DNA of 64,000 bases, taken from contig NZ_CP071139.1 of NCBI RefSeq assembly GCF_017639205.1, positions 2,868,001-2,932,000 on the forward strand. The letters run 5' to 3'. Under the pieces are notes generated by a model that worked only from the letters and a program-made list of their open reading frames with translations, did not search any database and had not been told where the DNA came from. The position numbers were made by a program, and so were the translations under genes. Below, piece after piece: positions 11,446 to 19,620 of the stretch (position 1 is the first letter of the stretch; each line of letters opens with the position of its first letter). The DNA comes from Streptomyces nojiriensis. Lineage in GTDB: Bacteria > Actinomycetota > Actinomycetes > Streptomycetales > Streptomycetaceae.

Positions 11446-13238
11446 CCCCTCCCCCGGACGACCTGGCCACCACGCCCCCGGCGGAGCGGACCTCCGGCAC
11501 CCTGCCCCCGGCCCCGGCCGAGCGGGGGCCCGGGGACCTGCCACCCGGCACAGGCCCGGCTCCCGCCACACGCGTACCCGGGGGCCCGCCCCCGGACGCC
11601 CACGCCCTGCCCGAGGCGCCGCCGCGCACACTGCCGCCCGCCCCGGCGGAGCCGAGGTCCGGGGGCCCCTCCCGGAGTCCGGCCCCGACGGACCTGGGAT
11701 CCGGGGGCCTGCCCCCGGGCCCGGTCCCGGCGGAGCAGGAGCTCGGGCACCTGCGCCCCGGTACCGGTACGGCCCCGGCCGAGCGGGGGCCCGGGGGCGC
11801 GCCCACGGGCGGCCAGGACCGAGCCGAGGCGCCGAGGCGCACACCGCCCGCACTGCCACCACCCCCGGCGGAGCCGAGGTCCGGGGGCCCCTCCCGGGGT
11901 CCGGCCCCCGGTACGGCTCCGGCTCCGGCCGGTCAGGCTCCGGCCGGGACGCCGGCGCGTGTGCTGCCCCCGGGTCCGGAAGGGGGCCGGGTGGGGAGCG
12001 TCCTCGCGCCCGCTCCCGGGGCAGGGTCCCGGATCGTGGTCCGGGCCGGGGCCGGGGCCGTGGTCCGGACCCCGGAGCGTTCCGCCGAGCTCCCCGCAGG
12101 GGGGAGGCGGCCGATCGAGGGCCTCCTCCTCGGGCTCGCCGCAGGCGACGCGGCCGGGTGGCCCGCCGCCCGCCACCGCGCCAGCCGGATGCCCGAGTGG
12201 ACCCGCCGCCTCACCCGCGAGCTCGACACCTTCGCCGAGCAGAACGCCACCACCACCCTCCCCGTCCCCATCGCCCTCAACCAGCCCCCCGAACCCCTCC
12301 GCCTCGGCCCCTCCGACGACGCCGAATGGGCCGCCTTCGTCGCCGAGTCCGTGCTCACCGCCGCCGGTGTGCTGCTCAGCGACCTCTCCCGGTCCCGCCG
12401 CATGCGCGCCGCCATCGACCTCGCGTGGAACGCCCTGGCCTCCGAGGTCGCCGCGGCGGCGGAACGCGCGCCCGAGGTCGAGTCCGCCGTACTCCCCCTC
12501 CGCGCCCGGATCTCCGTCCGCGCCGGCCTCGGCAATCTCGCCACCGGCCTGCGCCCGCCCGCCACCGGCCACGACAACCCGCACTACTTCGACGACGCCG
12601 CCTGCGTCCGCGCCTGCGTCCTGGCCGTCGTCCACCCCGGCGACGCCCGGGCCGCAGCCGACCTCGCCGAGTTCGACGCCCGCTACACGCAGGACGGCGA
12701 CGGCGTGCACGGCGCCCGCGCCATGGCCGCCGCCATCGCCACCGCCCTCACCGCCTCCGCCTCCTACGGCGAAGACGCCGTCGACGCCGCCGTGGACGCC
12801 GCCCTCGCCCAGCTCCCCGAGGCCACCGAGATCGGCCGCAACGCCCGGCACGCCGTCCACCTCGCCCGTACCCACAAGGGCGGCGGCGCCTTCGCCATCG
12901 TCCCCACCCTCGAACACGAGATCGTCGACCACGTCTACAGCTACGGGATCGCGGCCGCCGAGACCGTCCCCGTGGCCCTCGCCCTCGCCACCGCAGCCCG
13001 CGGCCGGATGACCGAGGCCGTCCCGGCCGCCGCCTGCCTGTCCCGGGTCGCGGACTCCGCCCCCGCCCTGGCCGGCGCGCTGACCGGCGTCCTCGGCGGC
13101 GGCGACTCGATCCCCGCCGCCTGGCGCGAGGCCTGCCGCACCCTCTCCGGCTGCGCCCTCCCCCGCCTCGCCGGCACCGACCTCGTGGAACTCGCCGCGC
13201 TCCTCGCGGCCACGGAACTCACCTCACCCAAGGGATGA
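11442..13238 (+). CDS. ADP-ribosylglycohydrolase-like protein with long Pro-rich N-terminus and altered metal site (gene 2)
   Basis: 598 residues; ATG at 11442 overlaps the gene-1 stop by four bases. Residues 1 to about 225 are low-complexity and rich in Pro, Ala and Gly, with an in-frame 222-base imperfect duplication (units near 11645 and 11867, each reading AEPRSGGPSR). The ARH-like fold starts near RRPIEGLLLGLAAGDAAGWP. The metal-binding motifs are degraded: the usual T/S-D-D-T is SDDA at 291-294, and the usual D-x-D-T/S is VADS at 536-539, so the Thr and one Asp are replaced. It may be a non-catalytic partner or regulator of the neighbouring hydrolases. The N-terminus could be a flexible linker, and the true start could lie further in. 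Confidence 0.8.
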   Translation: MTPPPDDLATTPPAERTSGTLPPAPAERGPGDLPPGTGPAPATRVPGGPPPDAHALPEAPPRTLPPAPAEPRSGGPSRSPAPTDLGSGGLPPGPVPAEQELGHLRPGTGTAPAERGPGGAPTGGQDRAEAPRRTPPALPPPPAEPRSGGPSRGPAPGTAPAPAGQAPAGTPARVLPPGPEGGRVGSVLAPAPGAGSRIVVRAGAGAVVRTPERSAELPAGGRRPIEGLLLGLAAGDAAGWPAARHRASRMPEWTRRLTRELDTFAEQNATTTLPVPIALNQPPEPLRLGPSDDAEWAAFVAESVLTAAGVLLSDLSRSRRMRAAIDLAWNALASEVAAAAERAPEVESAVLPLRARISVRAGLGNLATGLRPPATGHDNPHYFDDAACVRACVLAVVHPGDARAAADLAEFDARYTQDGDGVHGARAMAAAIATALTASASYGEDAVDAAVDAALAQLPEATEIGRNARHAVHLARTHKGGGAFAIVPTLEHEIVDHVYSYGIAAAETVPVALALATAARGRMTEAVPAAACLSRVADSAPALAGALTGVLGGGDSIPAAWREACRTLSGCALPRLAGTDLVELAALLAATELTSPKG

Positions 13239-13245
13239 TTCGGAC

Positions 13246-14391
13246 ATGACGCTCACGTTGGAGGACCGGGCCCGCGGCGCTCTCGTCGGAGCCGCCGTCG
13301 GCGACGCGCTCGGCGGCCCGGTGGAGGGCTGGACCCCGGACCAGATCGTGGAACGGCACGGCGGCCGCGTGCACGGCATCGTCGGCCCCTGGTACGAGGA
13401 CTGGCGCACGGCCCGCCCCATCGCGCCGTACCACAAGGGCGACGGGCACGTCACGGACGACACCCTGATGACACACGCGCTGGTACGGGTCTACGAGGCC
13501 GTACGGGACCACCTCGACGCCTACGCGATCGCCGAGCACCTGGTCCCCGACCTGATGTCCACGCCCCGCTGGATCCCCGAACTGGAGGCCGAGGCACTGC
13601 CGTTGCAGCGGATCTTCCTCGCCGAGAAGTGGATCGTGACCCGGCTGCACTACGCGCACGCCGACCCCCGCGAGGCCGGCAACGGCAACATCGTCAACTG
13701 CGGCGCGGCGATGTACATGGCCCCGGTCGGCATCGCCAACGCGGGCAATCCGGCGGGCGCGTACGCGGAGGCGCTGGACATCGCCGGTGCACACCAGTCC
13801 TCGTACGGGCGGGAGGCGGCGGGCGTGTTCGCGGCGGCGGTGGCGGCCGCGTGCGTGCCGGGGGCGACGGCCGCCTCGGTGGTGGACACGGCCCTGTCCC
13901 TGGCCAAGGACGGCACCCGCGAGGCGATCGCGGCCGTCCGCGAAGCGGCCGCCGGCCACCGGGACTTCGAGTCGGCGCTGACCCCGCTGCGGGCGGCGGT
14001 GACCCCGTACGACTCGGTCGGGCCGGACTACCGCAACCCGTCGCTCGGCGCCCGCCGCCCCTCCCGCCTCCACGCCATCGAGGAACTCCCGGTCGCGCTG
14101 GGCATGCTGCTCGTCGCGGACGGACGGTACGAGACCGCGGTGCTCGGCGCGGTCAACTACGGCCGGGACTGCGACTCCATCGCCACCATGGCGGGGGCGA
14201 TCGCCGGAGCTCTGGGCGGCGAGGCCGTGGTCCCGGCCGCCTGGGCCAAGCAGGTCGCCGAGGCCAGCCGCCTGGACCTGCACGCCCCGGCCGACGCGCT
14301 GGCCGCGGTGGCCCGGGAGATCTTCGCTCTCGACCGCTCCCGCCGCCGGTCCCACGAGTCGGTCTTCACCGCACTCGCGGGCCCCCGATGA
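13246..14391 (+). CDS. ADP-ribosylglycohydrolase family protein (gene 3)
   Basis: 381 residues from ATG at 13246, only seven bases after gene 2, with AAGGGATGA as ribosome site. Opens with RARGALVGAAVGDALGGPVE. Metal ligands are intact: VTDDTLMTH (Thr70, Asp71, Asp72, Thr73) and YGRDCDSIATMAGAIAGAL (Asp308, Asp310). Compared with gene 1 it has an insertion with a conserved-looking NGNIVNCGAAMYMAP stretch near residue 145, typical of the longer ARH-like branch found next to sugar kinases. It is expected to release a ribosyl or ADP-ribosyl group; the substrate is unknown. Confidence 0.9.
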   Translation: MTLTLEDRARGALVGAAVGDALGGPVEGWTPDQIVERHGGRVHGIVGPWYEDWRTARPIAPYHKGDGHVTDDTLMTHALVRVYEAVRDHLDAYAIAEHLVPDLMSTPRWIPELEAEALPLQRIFLAEKWIVTRLHYAHADPREAGNGNIVNCGAAMYMAPVGIANAGNPAGAYAEALDIAGAHQSSYGREAAGVFAAAVAAACVPGATAASVVDTALSLAKDGTREAIAAVREAAAGHRDFESALTPLRAAVTPYDSVGPDYRNPSLGARRPSRLHAIEELPVALGMLLVADGRYETAVLGAVNYGRDCDSIATMAGAIAGALGGEAVVPAAWAKQVAEASRLDLHAPADALAAVAREIFALDRSRRRSHESVFTALAGPR

Positions 14392-16238
14392 CGGGCACCG
14401 CCGGCCCGGCTCCGGCCGCTCCCGCCCGCCCGCCGGGTTCCCCGGACGCGCCGGACCCGGGGGCAGCCCGGGGGCGCGGACCGGCCTGCACACCCCTGCG
14501 GGTCACGTGGGCCCAGCCCGAGGACCTGGTCGGGCACGAGCTGCGCCAGGCCGCGGAGGACGGCCGGAACCCGGCCGCAGCCCTGCGCGCCTGGCTCGCG
14601 GCCGGCGGCCACCCCGCCCCGGACCGCGCCGGCGCCTCCCCCGCCCCGGCCCCACCGGAACTCCGCGCCCTGGCCACCCGGCTCCTCGACGACCTGGCGC
14701 AGCTCCCACCCCGCTCGCCGGCCGACGAGCCCCGGTCCTGGCCGGACATCCAGGCCACCTGGCTCCCGGCCGCCCACGCCCCGCCGGAACCGCCGCCCAC
14801 CGGAGCCCCGACCCCGTCGGCGCAGCCGCACCCCGCCCCCGACGACCGGCCCACCGGCCTGCCGGACCTTGTGGCGAGCCCGGATGGACAGCGCACCGTC
14901 CTGGCCCCCGGACCGCCTCCCGGCGCTCCCGACCCCGCGCCGTCGCCCGCAACGGGGCGGCCATGGCTCGCGGGCCGCGCCCACGTCCGGCCCCACCCGG
15001 AGCAGGCGCCCGCGAGCACGGGGCCGGTCCCCGGCCGCATCCCACCCCACGCAGCAGGGGCGCCACCGTCGACAGACGGCGTCCAAGCCCGGTCCCCCGT
15101 GCCCGCGGCCGCTCCGCCCCACACGGCGCAGCCGCCGGGCGCGGAGCCGGAAACCCTGCTGCGGACCGGGCCGGAGGCCACCGGGCTGCGGGCCCGGCTG
15201 GAAGCCGCCTGGCTCGGGCGGGCCGTCGGGTGTCTGCTCGGGAAGCCCGTCGAGAAGCTGCCCCTGGAGGGGATCCGGGCGCTCGCCCGCGCCGCCGGCA
15301 ACTGGCCGCTGGACGACTGGTTCAGCGAACGCGGCGTCCCGCCGGAGGTGCTGGCCGCGTATCCGTGGAACCGCCGCTCCGCCCCCACCTGCCTCGCCGA
15401 GAACATCGACGGCATGCCCGAGGACGACGACCTGAACTACCCCCTCCTCGGGCTGCTCCTGCTCCAGCGCCACGGCAAGGACTTCACCACCGCCGACGTG
15501 GCCCGCCTCTGGCTCGACGAGCTGCCGGCCGGGCGGACCTTCACCGCCGAGCGCATCGCCTACCGCAATCTCCTCCTCGGTCTGGAGCCGCCCGTCACCG
15601 CCACCCACCACAACCCCTTCCGCGAGTGGATCGGCGCCCTCATCCGCGCCGACGTCCACGGCTGGACCAATCCCGGCGATCCGTCCGCCGCCGCGGCCCA
15701 GGCCTACCGGGACGCCGCCCTGACCCACACCGGCAACGGCGTCTACGCCGCCCTCTTCGTCGCGGCCGCCACCGCCATCGCCGCCACCGGACGGTCGGAC
15801 GTCCACACCGCGCTCGGGACCGGGCTGGCCTTCGTACCGCCCCGCTCGCGCCTCGCCGAGGCCGTCCGCTTCGGGATCCGGGCGGCCGGGCAGGAGGCGG
15901 ACTTCGACCTCGTCGTCGACCGGCTGCACGCCCGCTACGGGCACTACCACTGGGTCCACGCCGTCCCCAACACCGCGCTGATCGCCGCCGCCCTCACCCA
16001 CGCCGACGGGGACTTCTCGCGCTCCGTCTGCCGCGCCGTGTCCGGCGGCTGGGACACCGACTCCAACGGGGCCACCGCCGGCGCCCTCGCCGGGCTGCTC
16101 ACCGGGTCCCCGGACGCGCTCCCGCACCGCTGGACCGCACCGCTCAAGAACCGCCTCGCCACCACCGTCCCCGGCTTCGACGGCATCGGCTTCGACACCC
16201 TCGCCCACCTCACCGCACAGGAGGCAGCACGCTCATGA
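14388..16238 (+). CDS. ADP-ribosylglycohydrolase family protein with Pro-rich N-terminus (gene 4)
   Basis: 616 residues; ATG at 14388 overlaps the gene-3 stop (ATGA). Residues 1 to about 265 are mostly disordered Pro/Ala-rich sequence around a short ordered stretch near residues 40-110 (TWAQPEDLVGHELRQAAEDG). The catalytic domain begins at LRARLEAAWLGRAVGCLLG. Metal motifs are present in the divergent form used by this branch: PEDDDLNY (Asp346-348) and GGWDTDSNGATAGALAG (Asp556, Asp558), so the enzyme is probably active. Together with gene 2 it shows the same build, a long flexible arm plus hydrolase-like fold. Confidence 0.87.
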   Translation: MTGTAGPAPAAPARPPGSPDAPDPGAARGRGPACTPLRVTWAQPEDLVGHELRQAAEDGRNPAAALRAWLAAGGHPAPDRAGASPAPAPPELRALATRLLDDLAQLPPRSPADEPRSWPDIQATWLPAAHAPPEPPPTGAPTPSAQPHPAPDDRPTGLPDLVASPDGQRTVLAPGPPPGAPDPAPSPATGRPWLAGRAHVRPHPEQAPASTGPVPGRIPPHAAGAPPSTDGVQARSPVPAAAPPHTAQPPGAEPETLLRTGPEATGLRARLEAAWLGRAVGCLLGKPVEKLPLEGIRALARAAGNWPLDDWFSERGVPPEVLAAYPWNRRSAPTCLAENIDGMPEDDDLNYPLLGLLLLQRHGKDFTTADVARLWLDELPAGRTFTAERIAYRNLLLGLEPPVTATHHNPFREWIGALIRADVHGWTNPGDPSAAAAQAYRDAALTHTGNGVYAALFVAAATAIAATGRSDVHTALGTGLAFVPPRSRLAEAVRFGIRAAGQEADFDLVVDRLHARYGHYHWVHAVPNTALIAAALTHADGDFSRSVCRAVSGGWDTDSNGATAGALAGLLTGSPDALPHRWTAPLKNRLATTVPGFDGIGFDTLAHLTAQEAARS

Positions 16239-17146
16239 CGGCCATCGCCGTGCTCGGCAGTACGAACATGGACCTCGTCGCCTACGTCCCCAAGGCCCCC
16301 CGCCTCGGGGAGACCGTCACCGGCCGGGCCTTCCGCACGGTCCCCGGCGGCAAGGGCGCCAACCAGGCCGTCGCCGCCGCCCGCTCCGGCGGGGAGGTGG
16401 TGATGATCGGCGCGGTCGGGGCCGACGAGTTCGGCGTACGGCTGCGCTCCGCGCTCACCGCGGCCCGGGTCGACACGGCGGCCCTGCGCACCGTCGAGGG
16501 TGCCAGCGGCACCGCCCACATCACGGTGGACGACGAGGGCGGCAACAGCATCATCGTCATCCCCGGCGCGAACGCCGCCGTCACCGGGCTGGAGACCGGC
16601 GACGAGGCCCGGATCGCCGCCGCCGGTTCCCTCCTCCTCCAGCTCGAACTGCCCCTCTCCGCCGTCCTCGCCGGGGCCCGCGCCGCCCGCGCGCACGGCG
16701 TCCGTACGGTGCTCACCCCGGCCCCCGCCCAGCCGCTGCCCGCCGATCTGCTCGCCGCCACCGACCTCCTCGTCCCGAACGAGCACGAGGCGGCCGCCCT
16801 CACCGGCCTCACCGACCCCCTCCAGGCCGCCGAGGCCCTGCTGGCCGAGGTGCCCGAGGTGGTGATCACCCTCGGCGCGGCCGGGGCGCTGTACGCCGCC
16901 CGCGGCAGCGAGCCGCTGACGGTGCCGGCGCCCCGGGTGCGGGCCATGGACACGACCGCGGCGGGGGACACCTTCGTCGGCGCCCTCGCCGTGGCCCTGG
17001 GCGAGGGCCGGCCGATGCCCGAGGCCCTGCGCTGGGCCTCGGCGGCGGCCGCGCTCTCCGTCCAGCGCCCGGGAGCCCAGGACTCGATGCCGACCCGCGC
17101 CGAGACCGACGCCTTCGCCGCGGCGCAGCGCGGAGCCGCCTCGTGA
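16235..17146 (+). CDS. rbsK: Ribokinase-like PfkB family sugar kinase
   Basis: 303 residues; ATG at 16235 overlaps the gene-4 stop (ATGA), and AGGAGGCAGC precedes it. PfkB signatures: VLGSTNMDLVAYVP at the N-terminus, PGGKGANQAVAAAR (substrate binding), and the C-terminal anion hole with catalytic base DTTAAGDTFVGAL, where Asp245 is the base. The GGKGANQA motif is ribokinase-like, suggesting ATP-dependent phosphorylation of ribose or a ribosyl product to the 5-phosphate. Placed directly after four ADP-ribosylglycohydrolase-like genes, it plausibly phosphorylates ribose they release. Strict ribose specificity is not proven by sequence. Confidence 0.88.
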   Translation: MTAIAVLGSTNMDLVAYVPKAPRLGETVTGRAFRTVPGGKGANQAVAAARSGGEVVMIGAVGADEFGVRLRSALTAARVDTAALRTVEGASGTAHITVDDEGGNSIIVIPGANAAVTGLETGDEARIAAAGSLLLQLELPLSAVLAGARAARAHGVRTVLTPAPAQPLPADLLAATDLLVPNEHEAAALTGLTDPLQAAEALLAEVPEVVITLGAAGALYAARGSEPLTVPAPRVRAMDTTAAGDTFVGALAVALGEGRPMPEALRWASAAAALSVQRPGAQDSMPTRAETDAFAAAQRGAAS

Positions 17147-18519
17147 CCCCCGACGGGCGTCGGCCCCCGAGCTGCTCCGGCGGGGCCGGGAGTGTGTCGG
17201 GGCGATCCCCGCAGGGCGCCGAACGCACCACCGCCGCGCTTCCCGACCCCGGGCACCGTTCGGCGCCCGAGGAGACGCCCCGGCGCGCGCCCGGCCCCAC
17301 CGAAGCCACCGCCCCCGCCGAAGCCCGGCCAGGGCAAGGGCCGCTGGCGGGGCTCCGCGTGCTCGACCTGGCCACCCTCTTCGCCGGGCCGCTGACCGCC
17401 ACCCTGCTCGGCGACTTCGGCGCCGAGGTCGTCAAGGTCGAGCACCCCGGCCGTCCCGACCCCTCGCGCGGCCACGGCCCCGCCAAGGACGGCATCGGCC
17501 TGTGGTGGAAGCTCCTCGGCCGGAACAAGCGGACGATGACCCTCGACCTGTCCACCCCGGGCGGCCGGGACACCCTGCTGCGCCTCGCCGCCACCGCCGA
17601 CGTGGTCATCGAGAACTTCCGCCCCGGCACCCTGGAGAAGTGGGGGCTGGGCTGGCCCGAGCTGGCCGCCGCGAACCCGCGCCTGGTCCTGGCCCGCGTC
17701 ACGGCCTTCGGCCAGCACGGCCCGTACGCCCACCGTCCGGGTTTCGGCACGCTCGCCGAGGCGATGAGCGGCTTCGCCGCGATCACCGGGGAGCCGGACG
17801 GGCCGCCGACCCTGCCGCCCTTCGGGCTCGCCGACTCGATCGCCGCGCTGACCTGCGCGTACGCCGTGATGACCGCCCTCGCCGGGCGGGACCGCACCGG
17901 GCACGGCCAGGTCGTGGACCTGGCGATCGTCGAGCCGATCCTCACCGTGCTCGGCCCGCACCCGCTCTGGTACGACCAGCTCGGCTACGTCCAGCCGCGC
18001 ACCGGCAACCGCTCCGCGAACAACGCCCCCCGCAACACCTACCGGACCGCCGACGGGCGCTGGCTGGCGGTCTCCGCCTCCGCGCAGTCCATCGCCGAGC
18101 GGGTGGTGCGGCTGGTGGGCCGGCCCGAGCTGATCGCCGAGCCCTGGTTCGCGACCGGCGCCGGGCGGGCCCGGCACGTGGACGTGCTGGACGAGGCGGT
18201 CGGCGGCTGGATCGCCCGGCACAAGGCCGAGGAGGTGGTCGCCGCGTTCGAGGACGCCGAGGCCGCCGTCGCCCAGGTCTACGACATCCGGGACGTGATG
18301 GCCGACCCGCAGTTCGCGGCCCTCGACACGGTCACCGAGGTCGAGGACCCGGAGCTGGGCCCGCTCCGCATGCAGAACATCCTCTTCCGGCTCTCCGAGA
18401 CCCCCGGCGGGATCCGCTGGGCGGGCCGCCCGCACGGCGCGGACACCGACGAGGTCCTGACCGAGCTCGGGCTGACCGAGGCCGAGATCACCGCACTGCG
18501 GACCGAGGGAGCCCTGTGA
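17143..18519 (+). CDS. CaiB/BaiF family (class III) CoA transferase
   Basis: 458 residues from GTG at 17143, overlapping the kinase stop by four bases (GTGA). The first ~65 residues are a Pro-rich extension; the fold starts at PLAGLRVLDLATLFAGPLTA, where AEVVKVEHPGRPD and ENFRPGTLEKWGL are class-III CoA-transferase motifs. In the segment aligned by eye to the formyl-CoA transferase catalytic Asp, this protein reads LAIVEPIL, placing Glu264 there; Asp259 is nearby. It should move CoA between a donor acyl-CoA and a carboxylic acid. With the lyase gene behind it, activation of an acid followed by C-C cleavage is a reasonable reading (inference). Confidence 0.88.
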   Translation: MTPDGRRPPSCSGGAGSVSGRSPQGAERTTAALPDPGHRSAPEETPRRAPGPTEATAPAEARPGQGPLAGLRVLDLATLFAGPLTATLLGDFGAEVVKVEHPGRPDPSRGHGPAKDGIGLWWKLLGRNKRTMTLDLSTPGGRDTLLRLAATADVVIENFRPGTLEKWGLGWPELAAANPRLVLARVTAFGQHGPYAHRPGFGTLAEAMSGFAAITGEPDGPPTLPPFGLADSIAALTCAYAVMTALAGRDRTGHGQVVDLAIVEPILTVLGPHPLWYDQLGYVQPRTGNRSANNAPRNTYRTADGRWLAVSASAQSIAERVVRLVGRPELIAEPWFATGAGRARHVDVLDEAVGGWIARHKAEEVVAAFEDAEAAVAQVYDIRDVMADPQFAALDTVTEVEDPELGPLRMQNILFRLSETPGGIRWAGRPHGADTDEVLTELGLTEAEITALRTEGAL

Positions 18520-19331
18520 TCCTGACCTGGCTGTACGCACCCGGCGACCGTCCGGAGGTGGTCGCCAAGGCGCTCGGTTGTGGGGCGGACGCCGTCATCG
18601 TCGACCTGGAGGACGCGGTTCCGGCCTCGCGCAAGGAGTACGCGCGCGCCGCGACCGCCGAGCTGCTCACCGAGCGGCCCCCGCTCCCCGTCCACGTCCG
18701 CGTGAACGCCCTGGAATCCCCCTGGGGCGGCGCCGACCTGACCGCGCTCGGCGGGCTGCACGGCCTCGCGGGGCTGCGGCTGCCCAAGATCAGCGCCGCC
18801 GGGCAGATCACGGCCGTCGCCGACCGCACCGGCGGGGTGAGCCTGCACGCCCTGCTCGAATCGGCGGTGGGCGTGGAGCGCGCGTACGAGATCGCCCGCG
18901 CGCACCCCGCCCTGCGCGGGCTCTCCCTCGGCGAGGCGGACCTGCGGGCCGACCTCGCCGTCAGCGCGGAGACGGGCCTGGACTGGTGCCGCTCCCGGGT
19001 GGTGGTCGCGGCGCGGGCCGCGGGGCTCGCGCCCCCGGCGCAGTCGGTGTTCCCCGACATCCGGGACCTGGAGTCGCTGGCCGTCTCGTGTGCCCGCGGC
19101 CGCTCCCTGGGCTTCCTCGGCCGGGCGGCGATCCATCCGCGCCAGCTCCCGGTGATCGAGCGGGCCTACCTCCCGGAGCCCGGGGAGGTCGACGCCGCCG
19201 TGGAAGTGCTGAGCGCGGCCCGCGCCACCCCGGGGGCGCTGGCCCTGCCGGACGGCCGGTTCGTGGATCCGGCGGTGGTGGCCGCGGCACACCGCACCCT
19301 TGCGCTCGCCGCGCGCGGCGCCGCCCGCTGA
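18516..19331 (+). CDS. CitE/HpcH-HpaI family CoA-ester lyase
   Basis: 271 residues from GTG at 18516, overlapping the CoA-transferase stop (GTGA). Begins LTWLYAPGDRPEVVAKAL, then GADAVIVDLEDAVPASRK, the CitE-like Mg-binding signature. ALLESAVGVERAYEIA supplies the conserved Glu, and LGEADLRADL follows. The end (FVDPAVVAAAHRTLALAA) is typical of citrate lyase beta-like, malyl-CoA or citramalyl-CoA lyases. Paired with a CaiB-type transferase it could cleave a malyl- or citramalyl-type CoA ester to acetyl-CoA plus a 2-oxo acid. No hydratase is present. Last gene of the operon. Confidence 0.88.
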   Translation: MILTWLYAPGDRPEVVAKALGCGADAVIVDLEDAVPASRKEYARAATAELLTERPPLPVHVRVNALESPWGGADLTALGGLHGLAGLRLPKISAAGQITAVADRTGGVSLHALLESAVGVERAYEIARAHPALRGLSLGEADLRADLAVSAETGLDWCRSRVVVAARAAGLAPPAQSVFPDIRDLESLAVSCARGRSLGFLGRAAIHPRQLPVIERAYLPEPGEVDAAVEVLSAARATPGALALPDGRFVDPAVVAAAHRTLALAARGAAR

Positions 19332-19407
19332 CCCCGGCCGCCATGTCCCCGGGCTGCGCCCGCACCCCGCGCGGCATCCGCCGAGACCGCGCGCGGCGCC
19401 GCCTCCC

Positions 19408-19503
19408 GGGGCTCCGCCCCGGACCCCACGCCTCAAACGCCGGCGGGGCTGGTTTCGGTGTGGCTCCGCCTCCGAGGGGACGCCCCGGACGCCGGCGGGG
19501 CTG
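19408..19503. repeat. GC-rich intergenic repeat, CCTCAAACGCCGGCGGGG type
   Basis: After the lyase stop, GGGGCTCCGCCCC hairpin sequence is followed by the motif CCTCAAACGCCGGCGGGGCT (19431-19450) and a second partial copy ending GCCGGCGGGGCTGG at 19503. The same motif recurs at four other intergenic sites in this window. It lies in the 289-base gap 19332-19620, which otherwise holds only the terminator. Confidence 0.7.
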
Positions 19504-19571
19504 GATTCAGCGGCTCCGCCTCCTGGGGGGCGGCACCGGCGCTGGCCGGCTGGAGTGGCGGCGGGGAACGT

Positions 19572-19606
19572 GAAGGGGGTGCCGCGCTGTGCGCGGCACC
19601 CCCTTC
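19572..19606. terminator. Bidirectional hairpin terminator between the lyase gene and lgt
   Basis: A perfect 16-base stem (GAAGGGGGTGCCGCGC) with a 3-base loop, 14 bases before the lgt stop codon and 240 bases after the lyase stop. It ends lgt transcription on the minus strand and can stop readthrough from the plus-strand operon. Confidence 0.85.
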
Positions 19607-19620
19607 GTGGACCGGTCAGG

